Positions 47,236 to 60,349 are shown, numbered from the stretch's first letter. The stretch is DNA of 64,000 nt from Apostichopus japonicus (GCF_037975245.1 NC_092563.1:18405594-18469593), one strand, 5' to 3'. Notes: generated by a model not told the origin, from the letters alone. Translations and numbers: made by a program.

Positions 47236-49020
47236 AATATATATATATATGTATATTTATATATAGGGCACAGGTATGGCAAAGTACAAGTATAGATGCG
47301 AAAACCTTATTGGTATGTTCCGACCATACAACTGCTCATGAGATATATCCGGTATTTGCTTCCTGGGGTAGCTCATTATGAACACGACATGTCATTCAGT
47401 TAAAAACTTGTTCTTGTAAGGTTATAAGTCATACCGTTTGGGACATAGAAGTTGACGCGAAGGTGGTCCGCAAAAAGCATTATCGGTGGCTCGGGGGATT
47501 TTTCCAGACGTCGAAAATATTATCTACGGTTTTCTCGGCGTTTGCCGATAGAGAATGACTAGGATATATCTTTAACACACATTATATATAATAAGCTCCA
47601 GCTAGCAACCATGCATTCGAGCATCGATTCTGAAGGGAAAGGGGGGGGGTGGGTGGGGACATTCATAAAGTACTCTGACGCTATCAAAATTCTTAGTTAA
47701 AAAGCATGGAGGAGACGCAAGGTTAGTCCGCTCTGTCTTGATGAATATGGCCTCCATCAACATGACAGGCACGTTGACATCAACACCGCTATACCCAACA
47801 CTCGCCTGTCAAGACCACGGTATAGCAACATGTTTTAAATTGAATGTTAACACAGAAGGGTACTTCTCAATGGAACTTCTAAACAACACATCCCAAATAT
47901 TGCAACCCCCGCCCCACCCCAACCCCCTTTGCTATTACCATTTTCTTCGAAGACTAGGGAAGGAAGTACGGAGGTTTTAATCCCTCCAGTCATGCGTGAC
48001 AGGATTTAACTTCAATAATACAGTAAATGGTATGTTTCCCCAACCATCATTCCTTCCTACCCCACCATTTTTCCGAATCTAAAACTAGCAGAATCATTCG
48101 TTCTAATATGCCATACGAAAAACAGAGACTTTTCTAGCTGATAATTGGTCAATTATTTTGCAGGGGCTGATTCAGGATTTTATTAAGCAGTGAGTGTGGA
48201 GAGGGTTGGGGGGGGGGGAGGTGGTTTCATGCTAGGAGTTCACTCCCCTTCCAGTTAAATGACGCATTTCTGGGGCATAAATGGTAGACTATAAGTAAGG
48301 TCTATAAGTTGGTCTAAACGCAAAGTTGAAGGTTGATAGGGACGGTGGGCAAGGGTTGGGGTGGGGGAGGGGTGCTAGTATACCCCACACCTCGTTGACC
48401 CTCGCTTGTGTTTGAATACTGTCACCCCCCCCCCCCTTGTACGTTTCTTGGCCTCTGCGAATTGGATTGGGCTGTAGCAACTATCTATACCAACGTGTAT
48501 AGAAAGTTTTAACAACTTGACTATACCAATGAAACAAAATAAATCTTTTTATATGTAGCGTGTGGAGATAAGCCGTATAATTCACTGATCCGTTTAGTAA
48601 AGGTTTATCTCTGTAATGCATTATCAACAAACAGAAACCTTTACTGAAGGAGTTGACTTGATTACTCGGAGTATATTATACGACGGTACTTTGTACTTTG
48701 GTTTGCTGTTAGAATAAATAGATACTTAACAGAGACGTGTTAGAGCTTCACAGATATAACAGTTGAAGAAAATATATCTCTACAATTCATTGTATTGATA
48801 TTTAAGTGATTACAGACACGATCTTATCAAAAAATGGCACAGCATTTTATCAGTCAGCAAGCTATATAGATACCTTCTGGCAGTCGCACTGTGATGCCGT
48901 GTAGTTTATACAGCACGGGAAAGACAAGCAGATTGTATCTGGCAATAAGATATAGTTCATTTACCATTAACTTCTAACCTCGGTTACCCAACGATTCTGC
49001 TAAAGAACCATCACTGGTAA
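46893..49020. other. upstream of dipeptidase; no gene recognised
   Basis: Contains the likely split 5' UTR or promoter region of the dipeptidase gene (exact exon not found), a TA microsatellite at about 47175-47265, and G- or C-runs at 47641, 48207 and 48425. Confidence 0.4.
47175..47265. repeat. (TA)n microsatellite
   Basis: About 90 bp of TA with occasional TACATA or TGTATA interruptions. Confidence 0.9.
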
Positions 49021-49023
49021 AAC

Positions 49024-49342
49024 CATGCACCCGATGCATACAGAGAACACAGTTACTACTGTAAATCTTAAAGTTTTGTACCGCATTATGAACTGGATCG
49101 TGCTATAATTCGGTAGCATGTGCTATTATGATTACAGTTAGAACTGAGGATATGTGTAATTCTAACAAATCCAGTTGTCGGGATTTATTGGGATTACACA
49201 TATCCTCAGTTCTTACTGTAATCCTAATAGCACATGCTACCGATTTATCAGATTTGTCAGCACGATCCAGTATTTACTGTGGTACAAAACTTTAAGATTT
49301 ACAGTAGTTACTGAAATCTCTGTGTGAATCGGCTGCACCATG
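49024..49342. repeat. long inverted repeat (foldback/MITE-like)
   Basis: Arms of about 130-145 bp meet near 49180. GTTACTACTGTAAATCTTAA, GTACCGCATTATGAACTGGA-like, CGGTAGCATGTGCTATTA and AACTGAGGATATGTGTAAT on the left recur as reverse complements on the right. Pairing decays toward the outer ends. No protein is encoded. Confidence 0.85.
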
Positions 49343-49534
49343 ACTTAATTCACTGCAGCCAGTCGGGACACTTTTCTGTTAACAATTGTTCTCTGATGTC
49401 ATCCTTCACATCACTGGTATTATGCTGATGTATAGCATTAGTATAATATGTATAGTCCTAGTGTTAAAATCTTGTTCATTCATACTTAGTAAAGTTTCCT
49501 AAATCCTATTGGTCCATCCAGGTCAGCTGACCGT

Positions 49535-49560
49535 GGTTAATCCTGTGAGCAACGCACGGT
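49535..49560. repeat. partial copy of the 49663 hairpin family
   Basis: GGTTAATCCTGTGAGCAACG followed by CACGGT matches the right arm of the neighbouring hairpin (TTAATCCTGTGAGTAACGCA). Confidence 0.55.
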
Positions 49561-49662
49561 AAAATTACGGGGCATCACTTTAATAAATCTTTGGTTATAT
49601 GTAACCAAAAATGTTTTGTTTTATGATTTTTCCCCCACACAAATGGTAGTGTATGAATGAAC

Positions 49663-49828
49663 GGGGTTAATCAACGGTCTAGCGTGCGTTACTCACATGA
49701 TTAATGCACTCCGGGTGTTAATGCTATCGCTGGATGCACTCGGGCTCCGCCCTCGTGCATCGCTTGCATTATCCCCCGATCGTGCATTAATCCTGTGAGT
49801 AACGCACGCTAGACCGTTGATTAACCCC
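49663..49828. repeat. near-perfect CpG-rich hairpin (166 bp)
   Basis: GGGGTTAATCAACGGTCTAG and CGTGCGTTACTCACA open the left arm; the right arm closes with TGTGAGTAACGCACG and CTAGACCGTTGATTAACCCC. The first 35 bp pair perfectly and the remainder pairs with few mismatches. The loop region is CpG-rich. Confidence 0.9.
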
Positions 49829-50555
49829 TTATTTATATATCTGATAAAAGTTATATAGATACAATTGTTTTCGACTGCTGTAATAGCATGGACGGATCAG
49901 CCACCTGTTTGAAGCAGGATATGTAGGATTGCAATACAGATTGGTAATAAATACCATTAGGAAACTGTTCATAACTGGCTGACTTAACTTCCAGGATGAG
50001 AAGCAAAAACATCCATGGTCACCGAATGACTTATACGTGATATAATGACGCGCTTTATGAACAACCCAAATAGAAAGGGGAGAAAAAACATCTTTTATTT
50101 GAAAACATCATGATTTGACGATACTGTTGACCTGCGCAAATGATCTAAGTACCGTGATATCATCGAGCTACTTGACAATTCGCTGTAATTGTTTTGTTTT
50201 TATTAACTGCATTTTGTTATTTTCTCTGATCGATATATAGAGTTTGGCATTGCTGATTCTAAACAAATAATTATATCATGCATAAATATACCCTCTTTTT
50301 TGTCATTATCAAATTCAACTTGTTTTACGTTCACCTTGAAAATATGGAATGAAAAGCCCCTCTTTCTCCAACCTCCATCACCCCTCCCCCTCCCCTCCCC
50401 CAATAAAGAAGAGGTAGAAGGCTCCCCTCCTAACTTGCATTCAGGCACTATGATATCACAAACTAGTGACATGGCAACTATTTGAAGAAGAAAAAAGAAC
50501 AAACATAACAAAAAAATGAACCATGAAATCCCCCAAACGGACCAAGAAGTTCTGA

Positions 50556-50594
50556 TTTTTTTTTTTTTTTTTTTTTTTTTTTGGGGGGGGGGGG
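50556..50594. repeat. poly-T / poly-G run
   Basis: About 27 T followed directly by 12 G. A homopolymer junction of this kind is prone to assembly or sequencing error. Confidence 0.9.
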
Positions 50595-50603
50595 CTCACA
50601 CGA

Positions 50604-50769
50604 GTGTCCTTTATTATATGTTAAGGCGTGTTTCGTCATATACCGCATAAGAACCATATCTGCTCCTACTTTACACGTTCCCGCCACCCGCACAAAACAG
50701 TTTGGCAACCGTGTATTTCCTGTAACTGGGGCCAGGCTGTGGAACGAATTGCCGTCTTTGGTTTACTAA
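50604..50769 (+). pseudogene. 3' remnant of a non-LTR retrotransposon ORF2
   Basis: The plus-strand frame ends with ISAPTLHVPATRTKQFGNRV, then FPVTGARLWNELPSLVY and a stop. The R-T-K-x-x-G-x-R-x-F-x-V-x-x-x-x-L-W-N-x-L-P pattern is the usual C-terminus of LINE reverse transcriptases. The reverse transcriptase core is absent and the frame breaks just downstream, so this is a dead 5'-truncated fragment. It ends near a TA microsatellite. Confidence 0.75.
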
Positions 50770-50825
50770 TCAATCGACATTTTCTCTTTCAAAAAAGCTC
50801 CGAAGACAGTTCTCTTTAATGAGAA

Positions 50826-50830
50826 TATAA

Positions 50831-50891
<61 letters not shown>
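50826..50891. repeat. (TA)n microsatellite
   Basis: About 65 bp of alternating TA directly after the LINE remnant; it may be that element's 3' simple-repeat tail. Confidence 0.9.
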
Positions 50892-50893
<2 letters not shown>

Positions 50894-51751
50894 CAAGCAT
50901 CCTTATCATTTTGAAATCTGAACTTTGAGGTTAAGGTTTTTCCTTTCTTATGATAGCTATATACACCAATCATAGTCGGCCTTGGTAGAGTGCTAACGGT
51001 TTCTAAATTGTTTTTAAAGCTTACAGTCATGGACTTTTTCCAAGTTATTGCCATGCATGCAGTCAGACAATCTAGCTCGGTGTGCGTGAGTATACACGTT
51101 CTCTAAGGAGAATGATGAAGTACAATAAAAAAGTTCCTCCCTGCTCTCGCTAGATTACTTATCAAGTTGTAACTACAACTACCTGATTAGACAGGGTGAG
51201 ACCGCTGAATAAGGTATGAAGGTCAGTACTAGTAAAGTTTTATCTTATCGGCGATATTTGCTTTGGAAAACGCCGGGAAGTAATATCTGTTGTAAATAGC
51301 TGGATCCTCTCATGTATACATCCGTATGTATGTGTGTATGTTTATATGTATATACTGGATTAGGTACTAAGCATACGCGGCCGAGACACATTTCCCCACT
51401 TTACCCATGGTATAAAGTTATTTCAACATAAGGAAAATACAATCGCACTCACCTAAGCTTAACTGTGTTTTACTTAAGTAAAACTGCACTTTACTTGTGC
51501 AAAATCAAACTAATGCAACAAAATAAAACCAGCAGGTGTTACACAACAAATAGAACAATGTACAACAAGGCAACCTGCAACAAATACAACATAGTAAGCC
51601 AACAGGTGTTACACAACGAATAGAACAAAACACAACAACAGCAACATGCAAAAGATACAACAGAGTAAAACCAACAGGTGTGACACAACAAATAGAACAA
51701 AATACAACAAGGGCAACATGCAACAAATACAACAAAGTAAAGCCAACATGT

Positions 51752-53628
51752 GTGACACAACATATATAACAAAATACAACAACGGCAACATGCAACAATA
51801 CAACAGAGTAAAACAAACAGGTGTTACACAACGAATAGAACAAAATACAACAAGGGCAACATGCAACAAATACAACAGAGTAAAACCAACAGGTGTTACA
51901 CAACGAGTATAACAAAATACAACATTGGCAACATGCAACAAATACAACAAAGTAAGCCAACAGTTGTTACACAACAAATAGAACAAAATACAACAAGGCA
52001 ACATGCAACAAATACAACAAAGTAAGCCAACAGGTGTTACACAACACATAGAACAAAATACAACAAGGGCAACATGCAACAAATACAACAGAGTAAACCA
52101 ACAGGTGTTACACAACGAGTATAACAAAATACAACAATAGCAACATGCAACAAATACAACAAAGTAAGCCAACAGGTGTTACACAACGAGTAGAACAAAA
52201 TACAACAATGGCAACATGCAACAAATACAATAGAGTAAGCCAACAGGTGTTACACAACACATAGAACAAAATACAACAATGGCAACATGCAACAAATACA
52301 ATAGAGTAAGCCAACAGGGGTGACACAACAAATAGAACAAAATACAACAATGGCAACATGCAACAAATACAATAAAGTAAGCCAACAGGTGTTAAACAAC
52401 GAATATAATAAAATACAACAAGGGCAACATGCAACTAATAAAACAAAGTAAAACCAACAAATACAACATAGTAAGCCAACAGGTGTTAAATAACTAATAG
52501 AACAAAATACAACAAGGGCAACATGCAACACGTACAATAAAGTAAAGCCAACATGTGTTACACAACAAATAGAACAAAATACAACAAGGCAACATGCAAC
52601 AAATACAACAGAGTAAGCCAACATGTGTTACACAACAAATGGAACAAAATACAACAAGGGCAACATGCAACAAATACAACAAAGTAAAACCAACAGGTGT
52701 TACACAACAAATAGAACAAAATACAACAATGGCAACATGCAACAAATACAACAAAGTAAAACCAACAGGTGTTACACAACAAATAGAACAAAATACAACA
52801 ATGGCAACATGCAACAAATACAACAGAGTAAGCCAACAGGTGTGACACAACAAATAGAACAAAATACATCAAGGGCAACATGCAACAAATACAATAAAGT
52901 AAGCCAACAGGTGTTACACAACGAATAGAATAAAATACAACAAGGGCAACATGCAACAAATACAACACAGTAAGCCAACATGTGTTACACAACAAATGGA
53001 ACAAAATACAACAAGGGCAACATGCAACAAATACAACAAAGTAAAACCAACAGGTGTTACACAATGAATAGAACAAAATACAACAATGGCAACATGCAAC
53101 AAATACAACAGAGTAAGCCAACAGTTGTTACACAACGAATAGAACAAAATACAACAAGGGCAACATGCAACAAATACAACAAAGTAAAACCAACAGGTGT
53201 GACACAACAAATAGAACAAAATAGAACAAGGGCAACATGCAACAAATACAACAAAGTAAAACCAACAGGTGTGACACAACAAATAGAACAAAATACAACA
53301 ATGGCAACATGCAACAAATACAACAAAGTAAGCCAACAGGTGTGACACAACAAATAGAACAAAATACAACAAGGGCAACATGCAACAAATACAACAGAGT
53401 AAAACCAACAGGTGTGACACAACAAATAGAACAAAATACAACAAGGGCAACAAGCAACAAATGCAACAAAGTAAGCCAACAGGTGTTACACAACGAATAG
53501 AACAAAATACAACAAGGGCAACATGCAACAAATACAACAAAGTAAAACCAACAGGTGTTACACAACGAATAGAACAAAATACAACAAGGGCAACATGCAA
53601 CAAATACAACAGAGTAAAACCAACAGGT
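51752..53628. repeat. higher-order satellite block, copy A (1877 bp)
   Basis: A run of about 26 units whose order of unit variants is repeated almost exactly in the next block. Landmark: the rare variant ACAACATATATAACAAAAT occurs at the start of both. Confidence 0.85.
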
Positions 53629-55433
53629 GTGACACAACATATATAACAAAATACAACAACGGCAACATGCAACAATACAACAGAGTAAAACAAACAGGTG
53701 TTACACAACGAATAGAACAAAATACAACAAGGGCAACATGCAACAAATACAACAGAGTAAAACCAACAGGTGTTACACAACGAGTATAACAAAATACAAC
53801 ATTGGCAACATGCAACAAATACAACAAAGTAAGCCAACAGTTGTTACACAACAAATAGAACAAAATACAACAAGGCAACATGCAACAAATACAACAAAGT
53901 AAGCCAACAGGTGTTACACAACACATAGAACAAAATACAACAAGGGCAACATGCAACAAATACAACAGAGTAAACCAACAGGTGTTACACAACGAGTATA
54001 ACAAAATACAACAATAGCAACATGCAACAAATACAACAAAGTAAGCCAACAGGTGTTACACAACGAGTAGAACAAAATACAACAATGGCAACATGCAACA
54101 AATACAATAGAGTAAGCCAACAGGTGTTACACAACACATAGAACAAAATACAACAATGGCAACATGCAACAAATACAATAGAGTAAGCCAACAGGGGTGA
54201 CACAACAAATAGAACAAAATACAACAATGGCAACATGCAACAAATACAATAAAGTAAGCCAACAGGTGTTAAACAACGAATATAATAAAATACAACAAGG
54301 GCAACATGCAACTAATAAAACAAAGTAAAACCAACAAATACAACATAGTAAGCCAACAGGTGTTAAATAACTAATAGAACAAAATACAACAAGGGCAACA
54401 TGCAACACGTACAACAAAGTAAAGCCAACATGTGTTACACAACAAATAGAACAAAATACAACAAGGCAACATGCAACAAATACAACAGAGTAAGCCAACA
54501 TGTGTTACACAACAAATGGAACAAAATACAACAAGGGCAACATGCAACAAATACAACAAAGTAAAACCAACAGGTGTTACACAACAAATAGAACAAAATA
54601 CAACAATGGCAACATGCAACAAATACAACAGAGTAAGCCAACAGGTGTGACACAACAAATAGAACAAAATACATCAAGGGCAACATGCAACAAATACAAT
54701 AAAGTAAGCCAACAGGTGTTACACAACGAATAGAATAAAATACAACAAGGGCAACATGCAACAAATACAACACAGTAAGCCAACATGTGTTACACAACAA
54801 ATGGAACAAAATACAACAAGGGCAACATGCAACAAATACAACAAAGTAAAACCAACAGGTGTTACACAATGAATAGAACAAAATACAACAATGGCAACAT
54901 GCAACAAATACAACAGAGTAAGCCAACAGTTGTTACACAACGAATAGAACAAAATACAACAAGGGCAACATGCAACAAATACAACAAAGTAAAACCAACA
55001 GGTGTGACACAACAAATAGAACAAAATAGAACAAGGGCAACATGCAACAAATACAACAAAGTAAAACCAACAGGTGTGACACAACAAATAGAACAAAATA
55101 CAACAATGGCAACATGCAACAAATACAACAAAGTAAGCCAACAGGTGTGACACAACAAATAGAACAAAATACAACAAGGGCAACATGCAACAAATACAAC
55201 AGAGTAAAACCAACAGGTGTGACACAACAAATAGAACAAAATACAACAAGGGCAACAAGCAACAAATGCAACAAAGTAAGCCAACAGGTGTTACACAACG
55301 AATAGAACAAAATACAACAAGGGCAACATGCAACAAATACAACAAAGTAAAACCAACAGGTGTTACACAACGAATAGAACAAAATACAACAAGGGCAACA
55401 TGCAACAAATACAACAGAGTAAAACCAACAGGT
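53629..55433. repeat. higher-order satellite block, copy B (1805 bp)
   Basis: Offset from copy A is 1877 bp up to about 54501 and 1805 bp thereafter, so copy B has lost exactly one 72-bp unit. Otherwise unit variants match one for one. Confidence 0.85.
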
Positions 55434-55670
55434 GTGACACAACAAATAGAACAAAATAGAACAAGGGCAACATGCAACAAATACAACAAAGTAAAACCAA
55501 CAGGTGTGACACAACAAATAGAACAAAATACAACAAGGGCAACAAGCAACAAATGCAACAAAGTAAGCCAACAGGTGTTACACAACGAATAGAACAAAAT
55601 ACAACAAGGGCAACATGCAACAAATACAACGAATGCAATAAAAGCAACTAGTTGGTGGTACACAACAACA

Positions 55671-57784
55671 AAACAGAAAACTCAACAACAACAAGACTAA
55701 AGAAAAAATACAAAACAAATGCAACTAATATATAACAAAATACAACAATGTCTTTTTTGGGCAAACTATTAATACTTCCAACAGGTGTGTAACAACAAAT
55801 AACAACGAATGCTCCGCAAAATACAGTTTGAGTAGGAGGTTCAGTTTAACTTCCATCTGATGGGGGCCCATCAAAAGCAACGAGGGTGTGGGGGGGGGGC
55901 GGGGATATAGGCATGTGCGTCATATACTACGACAACTGAAATGGCAGAGAGAAATGAATACAAAACGATTAATTTTGGAAGTGTTTTCTTCTATTTTCTA
56001 AGCAACCCGGAAAAAGGAGAAAAAATCGTAACCTTCAAAAAAAGAAAAAAAAAGAACCCCCCCACAAAAAAAATCAACAAATTTTCAATCATACTAACAT
56101 GGTTACTAGCTATCTAATATTACTATATTTGTGTTAATCAACATCAGATCTAAATGATATATCCACAAGGCTATAAACATGGTGCTACTCTTTGCATATA
56201 CGGACTTTGGACTCACATTATGGTATAACGTCAGTTTAATGATCGAGAGGGGTAAAGCAGCCTTTTTAGGGCAAGTAAGAAATTGCCTTGGATTAGTTGC
56301 ATGGAAATGGCAGTGCATGCACGACGGGCAATTCTTTTCTTCAGCTTTATAAAGATTGAAAAGCCAATTTCCAGGAAAAATTGAAACGGTACCGAAGCTT
56401 CTTCATTCCGTTTTCCGGCAACGTGGGACCAAAACTCGTAAACTGGACAGAAAACCAGAAACGGTTCATGAGATCGTACTTCGTAAAACCGTACGTGTAG
56501 ATTAATATATTTACGTCCCCCGCAGCTTCCTCATCGCTCTTTCTATGGTGCAAAATATAGCTGGAGTTTCGGACAATTTGCATATGAAGCTAACTAATCG
56601 AGATAATTGAGGGCGCACCTCACGCGATCATATCAGAGCCGTATATACGGCTCTGGATCATATAGTTTATTGTCGTTTTCTTCCACGGCTTTCTTCAAAC
56701 GTCATTTATACCTGACCATGCAGCGTACAGCTCAGAATGACACGTGAATGACAGATCTTCATAACCAATACATGTTGTGATACTTATCCCCCCCCCAATC
56801 CCCCCCCCCCCCCAATATCATAACCCTGTATTATTGGACACGCGTCAAGACAGAGAAACGGGTCGTTATTGAAGTTTATTTCACACAGCCTCATAGTTTA
56901 ATACAATCTCAGAGTAAAGGCTACATCTCTTTTACTTTTTCTTTTTAATTAGACCATTTGGGATACACAGCATAAAACACAACACGTAGTGCGACATTGG
57001 CGTTTTGACGTAATTTCGTTACACTGGACCATATAGTAAGGACTCCAGTATGGGTGCTATTTATAATGATCCCTTTGCAAAATACATATAGCGAAGAATT
57101 TAATTAACTAATTACTTAGTGGCACATATACATGTTGGTCAAAGTGAATTAACTCTTTCACAACCACTTAAGGCTGCATAGCATAAAATAACACTTAGAG
57201 CGACATTGGAATGTTTCTATTCCAAAATGCTTATTGTAATATAATAGCATTCTATACTTTTAGAGAAATATCTATTTTTCAATTCGACCTTGTACCCAAT
57301 TTTTCTTCAGATTAAGGCAAATATGATCATAGAATATGTAACTACGTCATGTTCGCGCAAGCTTCATTCGTGCAAACTTCAGTGATGATATCTGAGCATA
57401 TCCTAAATCATGACATTAAATTTCAAGTTCATACTTACTATACACACGAGAAATGACGACGACTCATCAGATATGTCCTAACGACCAATTTCAAACATTT
57501 AGCGTAGGCATATATGGCAAAATCCCCAAATTCCACATGCAAACCCTTCTCAAACCTAATAAGACAGGCAAAGACTCTAAAGCCACTGCAGTGGTAGTAA
57601 AGTAACCAAACGACAGTACAATGTATATATGCAAGAATGCAGATGATGGCATGTATAGCTTTATCCTGTGTGTTGTCGTAGCTACGAATTTCGCTTTTGT
57701 TACAATATGTGATTATGTAATACCAGTATAAGCGCGATAGGGTTATACCAGGGAGTTGTTATACAGGGTTGGGTTTAGTTGCAC
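55671..57784. other. no gene recognised
   Basis: Mixed DNA with A-runs near 56036-56054, C-runs near 56788-56813 and no splice-bounded coding exon that I can assign. Confidence 0.4.
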
Positions 57785-57796
57785 AAATCTAGCAAC

Positions 57797-57906
57797 ACAG
57801 TCACAGTCCCGATGCAATGGGACTGGGGTTGAGAGAGCGGATCAGTCGTTCGGTAGTTTGGTTTAGTCGTGCCCAGGTTCTTTCCTGGGCGATTTTTCCT
57901 TAAAAA
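57797..57906 (+). mobile_element. U2-family SINE, 5'-truncated, with 12-bp target duplication
   Basis: Starts inside the body (ACAGTCACAGTCCCGATGCA), then GGGACTGGGGTTGAGAG and CCTGGGCGATTTTTCCTTAA with an A-rich tail. Flanked by identical AAATCTAGCAAC at 57785-57796 and 57907-57918. Truncation plus duplication indicates LINE-machinery insertion. Confidence 0.85.
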
Positions 57907-58273
57907 AAATCTAGCAACGTGCAGGCACTAAAATCGAAGGAAAAGAGTACGGATTTTGTCAGTGAGGACCTAAGTTATATTAGCCTATATATGGTGCCTC
58001 AGAGCGTAGGCTACTACTCGAAACAGCAATCGATTTATAAAGAGTTCAACATATTTTATGCCAGATAACTTTTTATTTCTGAATTTATGCTATTTTAGAA
58101 TTCAAACATTTATCGTAAATATAATAATAAACATTCGCAAATAGTTGAAATAACCATCTTGATGAAGGTTTTACTTGTATTAAGCTATTTTGGTGGTACA
58201 CATTACTGTAAGTAGTTATAGGTGACAATATAGGCTGGGTGACTTTTCTTCATGTGTATCATGATGTTCTTCT

Positions 58274-58436
58274 TCTGGGGGAATCACGTGATACACACCT
58301 GACGATGATTACACAGTTCACTGTATCTATATGCAAGGGGACTGATGGGGTTGAGAGCGGATCAGTCGGTTCGTTGTTTGTTTGTTTTTTTCGCGGCCAG
58401 GCTCTTTCCCGGTGACTTTTCTTAAAAAGTAGCTAA
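58274..58436 (+). mobile_element. U2-family SINE body copy
   Basis: GGGGGAATCACGTGATACAC, ACCTGACGATGATTACACAG, GGGGTTGAGAGCGGATCAGT, GGTGACTTTTCTTAAAAA. The U2 head is missing. A tail remnant (GGTGACTTTTCTTC) precedes it at about 58238. Confidence 0.75.
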
Positions 58437-58453
58437 TGTGTAGTATTAATGTT

Positions 58454-58560
58454 GCCCTTCTAGAATCGTGATACACACATGACGATGATCACATAGTCAG
58501 TTTTGATGCAAGGGGACTGGAGTTTAGGGCGGACCAGTCGGTTTGTAGTTTGGTTTTCCG
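58454..58560 (+). mobile_element. U2-family SINE body copy, 3'-truncated
   Basis: CCCTTCTAGAATCGTGATAC, ACACATGACGATGATCACAT, AAGGGGACTGGAG and GGACCAGTCGGTT, in tandem after the previous copy. The tail is absent. Confidence 0.7.
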
Positions 58561-59122
58561 TGGACATAAGCTTTCAACGACGTTTACGTAATGCAAGCCG
58601 TACGACCGAAAATGTAACGTTATACTGTAGAGGGCCGGCTTCTCATCGGTAAAATAATATACCGTACAGTGCAAATATTGGCAATATAGCTGTATTTTCT
58701 TGATTGTTTCCTTAAAAGGAGCTGATTTCATTCTTTGGGTTGTATACAACAAAGGGTCATTTTATAATAAAGAGATACACATCGATTTCACAGAAAAGGC
58801 CGAGATTACAGTATATCCGAAAGTTCTGTATTTACTGTAGGCGAATATAATCAATATCAGAATGCCTATCTTCAATGCATCCTATTTTACCAAGGTTTCA
58901 ATTAGTTTTCGTAAATGCTAATAAAATCAAACATTTCTAATTTACTCTCTATACTTATAATATTTGCAGAATGTAACTCTATCGTTCCAAATTAAAAAGG
59001 CAGAACTTAGGGCGACATCTCAATCAAGACTGGCGGAGATCATGCCATCAAATAATATTAATTGTATATTAGGATGATTGCAAAAGAGATACCAACTTAT
59101 TAAAGTATATGCTTTGATACTT

Positions 59123-59124
<2 letters not shown>

Positions 59125-59183
<59 letters not shown>
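59125..59183. repeat. (TA)n microsatellite
   Basis: About 58 bp of TA leading into the 373-bp tandem array; shorter TATATA runs join the following units. Confidence 0.92.
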
Positions 59184-59187
<4 letters not shown>

Positions 59188-59234
59188 GAAAATCGTAATG
59201 AGTTGGAAAATCAAGAACAGTGAAAAAACTTTCA

Positions 59235-59306
59235 GTCTCCACCGGGATTCGAACCACGGGCCTCCCGCTCTGTACGCGGACACCCTAACCACTAGGCTAT
59301 GGACGC
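59235..59306 (-). pseudogene. tRNA-like sequence, unit 1
   Basis: Minus strand, 72 nt. A box TAGCCTAGTGGTTAGG and B box GGTTCGAATCC are intact. The anticodon stem is good (TCCGC/GCGGG, loop GTACAGA). The acceptor stem has two mismatches and the T stem two, so this is a tRNA-derived promoter module rather than a working tRNA. Confidence 0.6.
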
Positions 59307-59607
59307 TGATTGTATGTCCAGAGGTTCGAAACCGGTAAGGAAGATCGTAATTCTACTGTGGGCGTTTGTCACCTATATCGAACAATACTAGTTCTGTTTT
59401 TGGTGACATATTTTGCCCTACTCTAGAGATCAAACATGATGCTATCCAACTCGAAAATCATTTTTGATTCCTAAAGCCGGATCTCGAAAGAGATACTTTG
59501 AACAGACTTTATGTTAATGCAATGGAGGTAAACGACAAAGGCAAATGAATATATATAAATGAAAATCGTAATGAGTTGGAAAATCAAGAACAGTGAAAAA
59601 ACTTTCA

Positions 59608-59679
59608 GTCTCCACCGGGATTCGAACCACGGGCCTCCCGCTCTGTACGCGGACACCCTAACCACTAGGCTATGGACGC
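59608..59679 (-). pseudogene. tRNA-like sequence, unit 2
   Basis: Identical to unit 1, 373 bp downstream. Confidence 0.6.
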
Positions 59680-59980
59680 TGATTGTATGTCCAGAGGTTC
59701 GAAACCGGTAAGGAAGATCGTAATTCTACTGTGGGCGTTTGTCACCTATATCGAACAATACTAGTTCTGTTTTTGGTGACATATTTTGCCCTACTCTAGA
59801 GATCAAACATGATGCTATCCAACTCGAAAATCATTTTTGATTCCTAAAGCCGGATCTCGAAAGAGATACTTTGAACAGACTTTATGTTAATGCAATGGAG
59901 GTAAACGACAAAGGCAAATGAATATATATAAATGAAAATCGTAATGAGTTGGAAAATCAAGAACAGTGAAAAAACTTTCA

Positions 59981-60052
59981 GTCTCCACCGGGATTCGAAC
60001 CACGGGCCTCCCGCTCTGTACGCGGACACCCTAACCACTAGGCTATGGACGC
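59981..60052 (-). pseudogene. tRNA-like sequence, unit 3
   Basis: Identical to unit 1; the 4-bp unit deletion lies just outside it. Confidence 0.6.
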
Positions 60053-60349
60053 TGATTGTCCAGAGGTTCGAAACCGGTAAAGAAGATCGTAATTCTACTG
60101 TGGGCGTTTGTCACCTATATCGAACAATACTAGTTCTGTTTTTGGTGACATATTTTGCCCTACTCTAGAGATCAAACATGATGCTATCCAACTCGAAAAT
60201 CATTTTTGATTCCTAAAGCCGGATCTCGAAAGAGATACTTTGAACAGACTTTATGTTAATGCAATGGAGGTAAACGACAAAGGCAAATGAATATATATAA
60301 ATGAAAATCGTAATGAGTTGGAAAATCAAGAACAGTGAAAAAACTTTCA

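Larger units (their letters stand above)
51513..55670. repeat. 71/72-bp satellite array, about 58 units
   Basis: The unit reads CAACAGGTGTTACACAACAA, ATAGAACAAAATACAACAA, then GGGCAACATGCAACAAATAC, AACAAAGTAAGC. Units with GTAAAACC are 72 bp and units with GTAAGCC are 71 bp. The plus strand is strongly A/C-rich. Cysteine/valine/leucine-rich open frames on the minus strand (up to 314 codons) arise because the unit is close to 24 codons; they have no start context or unique sequence and are not genes. Confidence 0.97.

Noticed and set aside
51505-55663. Minus-strand frames up to 314 codons of Cys/Val/Leu-rich 24-residue repeats
   Set aside because: The 72-bp unit is 24 codons and happens to lack stops; frames start and stop with 71-bp units and overlap each other in several phases.
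51513-55670. CRISPR-like regular repetition
   Set aside because: Units are directly abutting near-identical satellites without unique spacers, in a eukaryotic intron-bearing locus.
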